This document shows positions 56,764 to 64,000 of a stretch of DNA of 64,000 nucleotides, in pieces (the stretch's first letter is position 1; every line of letters starts with the position of its first letter). The translations under genes and the position numbers were made by a program. The notes under the pieces were generated by a model. That model had not been told where the DNA came from, did no database searches, and worked only from the letters and a program-made list of their open reading frames with translations. The DNA is taken from the NCBI GenBank assembly GCA_033026295.1, contig CM065181.1:992001-1056000 (forward strand), in the 5' to 3' direction. Origin of the DNA: Channa striata. Its lineage: Eukaryota; Chordata; Actinopteri; Anabantiformes; Channidae.

Positions 56764-59586
56764 ATGACCATGAGGTGGTTCCTAAAGGCTTTGATTGTTA
56801 TTTTGACCCTCTCAAACCAAACCACATGCCAAAACCGAAGGAGGAAAGGACAGAGACACAATAATCAGATCATTATAAATGAGGCCAGAAGTAAGTGTTT
56901 TAACCACGAAAGTTTTCAATGTATCAGATGCTCATAGTGTGAATAGGTTACTGATATACAGTATCATATCATACATCTTTATACAGTCTTATGTAGTTGG
57001 AACATTGTGTATTATTTCTTCAGTGTTTGTTGTGTTATATTATATGCAAAAATATCTGTATCTATGTGTATTATACTGTAAACTGCAATCACCAAACAAA
57101 AGCCGTGTTACAGACTAAATGCAAAGTTAATGACATTTGCCACCATGCCCTTGTAATTTTGGAGTAGTTCGATTATTATAACTAGCTCTTTTGTTGTTCA
57201 GGTGTGCCTGTGTGGAAACATTTACATTTTCTTTGTTTTGTATTTAACTTATTTATTCAGATTTGTCCATGTGTAAGGGATAATATGATGCCTTTTTACT
57301 GGAACTCCTGTTGTTAGTGTGGAAGTTTGTGGATTAACTAGAAATGTCATGATCCCCTAAGCTTATATCCATTAAACCTTTTTGATTCCTGATCATGCTG
57401 GATGATCAAATCACATGACTGGTAAACTGCAGTAAGGTAACATCAGAGGTTTGCAAAAATAGTTGGAGACTTTGGCTTAAGAAGCGTTCTCTGTTCATAT
57501 TAGAATTCACACCAAATTTAATAAGAAATGTTTTCAGTACAGTTCGGAATATGTTGTTGCCCAAAGCTCAGGAGGAACCACTATATTCATCCGTAGGATT
57601 TACTGCTAGTGGAACAATCTCGCCTGATACGTCCTGCTGTGTTGTGCTTCCTGTCTAGCCCTGATCTGTCCAGTGGAGGTCATGTTCATCGTGGACAGTT
57701 CAGAGAAAGCCAAAACTCTGCTGTTTGAGGAACAGAAGCGGTTCCTTCTGCGTTTCAGCACCAAGCTCATGCAGCTGCACTCTGCAGGCTGGCGGTTGCG
57801 TCTGCGCCTGGCTGCTCTGCATTACAGCAGCACCGTTTTAGTGGAGCACAACTTCAGAGACTGGCAAGACCTGGACGTATTTCAGGGCCGGGTTGCCGCT
57901 ATGACCCTCATCGGCCATGGTACCTACTCTGCCTACGCCATCACTAACGCCACACAGGTGTTCAGTCGCGAAACGTCTTCTAGCAGCCTGAGGGCAGCGC
58001 TGCTGTTGACAGATGGAGTGGACCACCCTCGTAGCCCCAGCGCGGTGACAGCTGCCGCTGAGGCCAAACAGCACAACATCAGGATGTTCACCATTAGGCT
58101 GTCGGGCTACGCCAAGGACGATGCCGTGAGTGCACAGCTGCGATCCATTGCCAGCGCCCCCCCGCAACAACATGTTTTCAGCCTGAGTGACAGCCAGCTG
58201 GATGACAGACTGTTCAGTGAGCTGGTGAGTCCCGTTCATTACAAGCAAGTCACTCTGTTTGATGAAGCGTGGCAAAGAAACAAACAAAAGAACATATGAA
58301 CATGGTAAGTATGTAGGTTTCAGAGGACAAAAAAATGTTTTCTAAAGTACATTGTAAAAAGTGGACAGAGAATAAAAGTTCTGTTTATATTAGCCTTGCT
58401 AACCATAACAGCTAGCCTAGCTTGATCCCATTATAGAACTTAAAGGTTTTAAAGGTTTGTTTAGGCAGGACGCTAACAGACAGCAGTGCTAACAGGCTAT
58501 TATGGGCACGGCATGGAGTACACTCTGTGCTGTGTTTTAGACCAATGTCGCTGAAGCCTTTGTGCTAAGCTAATCTAACTAGCTGCTGGCTGAACAAATA
58601 TGAGTAAATACTTTAACTAAGGATATTCACGTTGTTCTGTGTTGAAAAACAATGTTACAAGCCCTTTACCACAACACAACACGTGATTATTAGCTGCTTT
58701 TAGGATGTTTGTGGTGGCTAAATGTCACTTTTTTGACCTACCTGTGATGCTTCTATTGAGCAGCACAGTTTTTAGTGTTAGCATGGGTCTGCTGAGACAA
58801 AACCCAACAGACAAAATGCTCAGGATTTTCTTTTTTGTTTGTTTCTTTCAGAACACAGTTGTCAAAACTGGGGTAAGTTATATGATGTTCACTCATAGAA
58901 TCATCCTTGGTATCCTTTTTTTTATGTGATTGAATTTCTGTGTCAGTAGTATTAGGCCACTGTGTTGCAGGAGGTAGAGCTTTTGTCAACCAATCCCAAG
59001 GTTGTTAGTTTGATCCCTGGCTCCTCCTGTCACATGTCATAGTGTACTTGAGCAAGACACTGAACCCTAACTTAGTTCCTGCAAGTGAATGTTAGCGAGC
59101 TGCATAGTAACTCCCCCATTGATGTGTGAGTGTGAATGGGTAAATGAGAAGCAGTGTAAAGCGCATTAAGTACCAATAGGTAGAAAAGCACTATATAAGT
59201 GCAGACAATTTAATTGTATTTTATTTGTTTGATTTTGTTCTGTTGTTTTTCTCTTTTCTATAATTTCTTGTAGTGCCCACAGCCAAAGACCTGCTTGTGT
59301 GAGAGAGGGGAAAAGGGTCAGTCTGGATCTCCAGTGAGTAGTTTAGGGTTCATTTAGTTATGATCAGAATGTGTATATCACATTTTTTTCTGAAATTGTT
59401 ATTCTTTCCTTTAGGTGACCACATGTTACTCAGTTAAGAATAGTCTAACTTTACTTAGCACACCATAGTGCACATTACTACTACATGTCTTGTAATGTCA
59501 TTATCTTACAATTAAAAATTTTACAATCAGAACTACAGTAGCTGTTTTGGACATTACCACCATTACCAGCAGTAAATGTTTATGTA

Positions 59587-59629
<43 letters not shown>

Positions 59630-62600
59630 CATATACATTTAAGAGCAGCTGACCTGACATCGAAGATCAAGGCTAAAATGGACAAATGGCACCTCTGTGG
59701 CCGGTTACCATGAATAAATGAAGTACCAGCTCTTTAGAGGAGGTGAATGCAGCATCACTGAGACCAATCAGCTGATATATACCACAGCAATTGTGATCCT
59801 TGAGGTGCTTGGCTATAAGATCAACACAAGCTATAGGGTGCAGCATCCTCCATGGAAATGGAGCCTAGGATCAAGGCAACACGGAGAGAAGTTAGCCAAC
59901 TATCAGATTTGCAGAAAGGCACGATGAAAAAGAAGTTACCATACCTGAGGCCTTGGAAACTGCCAAGCAAATGCTCATAACCCTTTTCACAGTTGCAGGG
60001 TATTAACATGAGAGCAAATCTACCAAGGCTGGACACTGAAGAATACTGCAAAGGCATATGGAAGAAGGAGGCATCACATAACACCAATGCCCAGTGGCAG
60101 GTGGACTTGAGAGCAGACCACAGCAACCTACCAGAACAACATCTAGTAACCATCACAATGGCAGACATCCAAGAGAGGGTCTCAGCTATGAAGAACTGGG
60201 GGGCACCAGGCCCTGACATGATCCATGCCTACTGGTTAAAGAAGTTAAACTAACTCCATGAGTGCCTGGTGGCACAAATGAACAAGTTACTAGTGGATGG
60301 AAGCCACCCTGAATGGCTAACAGAAAGCTGGACAGTCCTGATTCTGAAGGACCCCCAGAAGCGAGCAGTCCCATAAAACTACCACTTAATTACCTGCCTA
60401 ACAGGCAGACATAACATATCAGGCATCATAGTGGCTAAGATGAGCAGGCACATGAATCAATACATGAGCAGGGCTCAGAAAGTAGTAGTAGTAACACCAG
60501 AGGAGCAAAGCACCAGCTACTGGTAGACAAAGCAGTCACCTGAGAATGCAAGGCTAGACATACATACACACACACACACCCCATTGCAACTCACTGGTGG
60601 GACTAGAGGCAGATTCAGACAAGAACCGGTTATCCTCAAACCTTCCAAAAATAGGACAATAACCCAGTTTTAAAAAGAAAATATTCTGTTACATATCTTT
60701 GATTTTTCAAAAAGAAAACAAAAAAAAACTGGGTACTCTTAAATGAAACTGAATGCTATGATTTGCAAACCTCATCAAACCATATTTTATTCACAATAGA
60801 ACATAACCAACATCTGATGGTGAAACTGAGACATTTTACCGTTTCATGGAAAATATTAGCTAATTTTTTATTTGATGGCATTAACACATCCTTAAAAAGC
60901 ATTCCTTCTTCTTTTAACAACTTTCTGTAAGTGTCTGAGAAGTGAGGAGTTCTAGGAGAGGAATGTTGTCCAATTCTAGTCTGATCCCAGATTCTAGCTG
61001 GGCTTGGGCCTTTGTTGCAACATTTTTTGTTGTATAATGTGCCAAATGCTTTCTTTTGGTAAAAGTTTTGCAGTATGTGATGTAGCATTGTCTTGCTGAA
61101 ATATTCAACATTTTCCTCTAAAACTGTACTTCTCAGCATTGATGGTGCCTTTCCAGATGTGTAAGCTGCCCACGCCATAGGTACTAATGCACCCCCATAG
61201 CATCAGAGATGCAGGTTTTTGAACTTTCCATTGATAAAAAGCTGGATAGTCCCTCTCTTCTTTAATTTGCAGGACATGGCATCAATGGATTCCAATTGTC
61301 CATTGTGCCTCAGACCATTTTAAATGCTGGATCATGTTCACATATGGATTCTTCTTTGCATGATACAACTCTAACTGACATTTGTGGATTGCACGGCGAA
61401 CCATGTTCCCAGACAGTGATTTCCTGAAGTGTTCCTAAAACCATGTAGTGATGTCCAGTTGAGAATGGAGGGCCTGAGGGCCGAAATATCATCCAGTTTT
61501 GACCTTTGGCCTAGTCCCTTAACCACACAGTTTCTTCCTTATTCACTGAATCTTTTAATGATATTATATACTGGGGATGGTGGGATCGTTGAAGTCTTTG
61601 CAATTTTACATTGAGGAACATTTTTCTGAAATAGTTCCACAATTATAAACCCAGTTTGTCAGACATTGGTGAACCTCTGCCCATCTTTAGCTTTGAGAGG
61701 CTCTGCCTCCTTTTATACCCAGTCATTCATACTTTTTTAATTGAAGAAGTGGTTATAAGTTGTTGTAATGATACTGCCCTGACTAATAGGATTTTCTACA
61801 AAAATTTTATTGTTTTATCTGTTTTTCAAAAACTTGTTTTAGCCTATTTGTAGAAACTTTATTCTTGTTTGAAGTAAACACTGGCCAATCATTGCATTGG
61901 GTGACGAGTTTCATCATTATGTATTATTATATATTAAAAAATACTATAGATTTAGACACTATAGATTTATGTATGAACACAATATCTGTACCAGTTTACT
62001 GCTCGTGTTGGTGGCTTAGGGTTGAAACTCCCTTCCTCTGCCACACAGAAATCCTTGAGCCTTGGACTGTGGCTTTTCATCCCTGGATTGCCAGGCATTC
62101 TCCTAGTCTCAGCAACCAGGCCAGCAGCCTCCACCAGCAGGTGTGCCTGGCATGCATTCAAAGCACTAATAGGAAAGAAAATAAAATTAGAAGAAAATAT
62201 TTCCTACAATACAACTGTAGCAGATAAAGAGGGCAGTTGAAAGACTTTTTCACTGGCAGTAAGGTCCTTTGAAAGAGGCTAAGGTCAAGGATGAAACATT
62301 AAACTGCAGTTTTTTGAGAACCTGTTACACGGAGGACTTATAGACAGGTCACACTGAGAATACCCCACCTTACTTTTTCCTTTACATATAAATATAGGAA
62401 AATAAACTCAGGGAAATACAGTGCAAACTAAAAGGAGGCCCCTAAATTCTCATTTTGCACGACCTCTCCCTTCACTTTCATCTAGGGGAAACCAGGGGAG
62501 TCAGGGTCTGAAGGACCTCCAGGACAAAAAGGATCTCCTGTAAGTCTAAATTGTGTCCATAATCCAGCTCTGGTAAAAAATTGACAAAATGCTGTCTGAT

Positions 62601-63648
62601 GTACTCTTTTCGCCTGTGCTTTGTCACTGTAGGGGGAATCCGGAATCAATGGACGTCCAGGAATGCAGGGCCTTGAGGTAATATATTAAAAATGTTTTCA
62701 AGCTACAGTACTATTGTGTTTTAAGGGCAGTATACTTATATTAATTATATTGAACCTTTTATTGGAGTGTTTTACAACAGAAGAAAATTGTGCTGCTGCT
62801 ATAAAGTAGTGAGCACAGGTAAATTTAAGCTTAATGCTTAATAACTTGAAATACTTATTTCCTGTCTGACTTTTTCAGCCTCTCACATCATTTGTAGAGG
62901 ACGTTTGGCCCATTTTCCTTTACAAAATTGCTTCAGTTCAATTAGGTTTTTGGGCATTAGCTTATGCACAGCTGTCCTAAGGTCCCACTACAACCTTTTG
63001 AGTGGGTTAAGGTCTGTAAGACATTCAAGAAGCCTTGAAGATGCAGTTTTGCAAACCTCAGTCCTGCTTTTATGGCTGATGATGACACCTGAGCCTCTCC
63101 AAAAGTTTACTTTTTTTGTCATTTTGTGATAATGTAGGTATAAAGCTTTCACTGTCATCAAGCCACTTTCACATAATAAAAGGATGGTGGTAAGCAGTTT
63201 TCATTTTGCACAAGATGCAGTGGTCAGTGTTTTCTGCAAACAATTTTAACCTTGGTTTTATCAGATTACAAAAGATTACCAGTGTTGTTGTATGGTCTTT
63301 TTTTACTGAAGAGTTGCAGACTCTTCAGTGGCCCATCCGGCCAGTCACCATAAAAATCATGTGGAGGAGACATATACTCTCTGTAAAAATTCCTTCAAGT
63401 CTTTAGATTTAGTCTTGATTTTTCTGGATTTCTGCATTCTTGACCCAATATCGTTGATGCAATGAACCCTTTTCTACCTGTGAATATGTAAATGTATCTC
63501 CTGTGCTCACCCCTGCATTTCAAGCAGTCCAGTTGTAATGTTGGCTAGTTGAGCTTGCTTTTAGTACTATACATGATGGATAGACGGATTTCTGACACAA
63601 TTTATCCTTTTCTTTTTATAGGGTCGACCTGGCAGCAAAGGGGGAAAA
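56764..63648 (+). CDS. col28a1: COL28A1, collagen type XXVIII alpha-1 chain (5' part)
   Basis: COL28A1 is an extracellular collagen with VWA domains flanking a triple helix. Exons: 56764-56890 (signal peptide MTMRWFLKALIVILTLSNQT plus a basic segment; the acceptor at 56743 begins this exon), 57659-58224 (VWA domain), 58852-58872 (NTVVKTG), 59274-59333 (CPQPKTCLCERGEKGQSGSP), 62486-62539, 62633-62677 and 63622-63648. All junctions are GT-AG and phases agree; the small exons are multiples of 9 or 3. The VWA exon starts ICPVEVMFIVDSSEKAK and includes GHGT and ALLLTDGVDHP, the metal-site loops. From GEKGQSGSP on, the four collagen exons give 17 uninterrupted Gly-X-Y triplets. The metal-site DXSXS motif reads DSSEK here, so its last serine is lost. 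The gene runs off the right edge, and exons could have been missed in the 3.2-kb intron after 59333. The position beside RPA3 fits vertebrate gene order. Confidence 0.9.
58950..59216 (+). repeat. tRNA-derived SINE (family A), full forward copy
   Basis: The only forward copy in the window. The tRNA-like head has GGAGGTAGAGC (A-box area) and GTTTGATCCCTGG (B-box area). It is followed by CTTGAGCAAGACACTGAACCC, the CCCCCATTGATGTGTGAG block, GTGTAAAGCGC and AAGCACTATATAAGTGCAG. It lies in the COL28A1 intron between 58872 and 59274, so its end is close to the next exon's acceptor. Confidence 0.75.
59589..59626 (+). repeat. (GT)n microsatellite
   Basis: About 19 perfect GT units directly before the LINE fragment at 59640, in a COL28A1 intron. 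Confidence 0.95.
59640..60565 (+). mobile_element. Non-LTR retrotransposon fragment (R2/R4-like), decayed
   Basis: The upstream part reads TNQLIYTTAIVILEVLGYK at about 59766-59820. Further on, DLRADHSNLPEQHLVTITMA and NWGAPGPDMIHAYWLKKLN (60200-60252) are followed by HPEWLTESWTVLILKDPQK and, after a frame change, RGAKHQLLVD. This is the region leading into a LINE reverse transcriptase; the catalytic core is missing. The clade is uncertain. It is interrupted by stops and ends in a CA-rich run near 60570. Confidence 0.6.
60720..61735 (-). pseudogene. Tc1-like transposase relic with MITE-type terminus
   Basis: The minus strand reads, with frame changes, RDYPAFYQWKVQKPAS, LWGCISTYGVGSLHIWKGTI and IFQQDNATSHTA. 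These are the middle and second-aspartate regions of a Tc1/mariner DDE transposase. The low-coordinate end (about 60740-60870) matches the arms of the MITE at 42889 (TTTGCAAACCTCATCAAACC, TATTTTATTCACAATAGAACAT). Frameshifts and stops make it inactive. It lies in a COL28A1 intron. Confidence 0.65.
62865..63560 (-). mobile_element. DNA-transposon relic, probably Tc1-like
   Basis: TTTGGCCCATTTTCCTTTAC, then TTGCTTCAGTTCAATTAGG and GGTCTGTAAGACATTCAAG, resemble the complement of decayed Tc1-like transposase sequence common in fish. No intact motif remains. It lies in the COL28A1 intron between 62677 and 63622. Confidence 0.4.
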
Positions 63649-64000
63649 GTATGCATTATTACGTATTTTAGTCTTCTGAGTTTTGAAAAACATATTTTGT
63701 ACATAATAGCTCTTCACTATGTGCAAATATTATTTTCTTTTATTTATTTTGTTCATTTCATAGGGAAAATGCATATTAATGAACAACATGTGTTAATATT
63801 ATGGATTATAACAAAAGCTGCTAGCTGCCATTCACTATTATAAAGATAGATATATGTTATATAGATGATCTAATTCTTTATCTTATAAAAACCTCCATTC
63901 AAGACTATTTCTATGCATTGCATACTGTGTGGATCTGTGATTTGGACCTATGAAAGCCCATGAATAGACATGCACATTGTTATAGTCTTAGTGCGATAAA

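Noticed and set aside
57838..58287. 149-codon minus-strand frame
   Set aside because: Shadow of the COL28A1 VWA exon on the opposite strand.
58950..59216. tRNA gene
   Set aside because: The tRNA-like A and B boxes belong to a SINE head; the body and tail recur at other SINE copies and no clover-leaf with a proper anticodon arm is seen.
1..64000. CRISPR arrays, operons or bacterial features
   Set aside because: Gene structure, splice sites, SINEs and LINEs show vertebrate nuclear DNA; the direct repeats present are microsatellites, LTRs and a short tandem duplication.

Overview
The window is nuclear DNA of a ray-finned fish, most likely a percomorph teleost. Coding sequence is sparse, split by GT-AG introns and set among diverse transposon relics. 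Four vertebrate genes are recognisable, in the order GLCCI1 (-), UMAD1 (-), RPA3 (+), COL28A1 (+). This matches the human 7p21.3 neighbourhood (COL28A1-MIOS-RPA3-UMAD1-GLCCI1) read backwards, except that I find no MIOS between RPA3 and COL28A1. The matching order supports each assignment.

Layout. 1-5.4 kb is mostly unresolved non-coding DNA with two SINEs and an L2-type LINE tail. 5.4-6.5 kb is a broken two-exon gene resembling the P2X7-like cysteine-rich domain. 6.9-16.3 kb is an L2-type LINE split in two by a 6.9-kb endogenous retrovirus with both LTRs, a tRNA-Leu primer site, a polypurine tract, decayed pol and an env remnant. 16.3-19.9 kb is a hAT-like end followed by a 5'-truncated Ty3/gypsy chromovirus whose LTR carries another L2 tail. 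20-26.5 kb has no recognised gene and is probably GLCCI1 intron 1 or sequence downstream of its first exon. 26.6-26.9 kb is the GLCCI1 first coding exon. 30.6-44.9 kb is UMAD1 (three coding exons), with an RTE LINE, Tc1-like relics and SINEs in its introns. 45.8-48.0 kb is RPA3 (four exons, complete). 48-55.5 kb holds no recognised gene, only repeats and one unassigned minus-strand exon candidate. 56.7-64 kb is the 5' part of COL28A1: signal peptide, VWA domain and the first 17 Gly-X-Y triplets. It runs off the right edge.

RPA3 and UMAD1 start 0.85 kb apart on opposite strands and probably share a promoter region; an E2F-type site lies just upstream of the RPA3 start. RPA3 encodes the small subunit of the single-strand DNA-binding complex RPA, UMAD1 a small protein with an ESCRT-I-type UMA motif, GLCCI1 a glucocorticoid-induced protein and COL28A1 an extracellular-matrix collagen. 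They are neighbours, not a pathway. I found no novel gene system. The most informative observations are the nested retroelements, a frame-preserving 90-nt RPA3 intron, an intact 86-bp hAT MITE with perfect target duplication, and an altered metal-site motif in the COL28A1 VWA domain.
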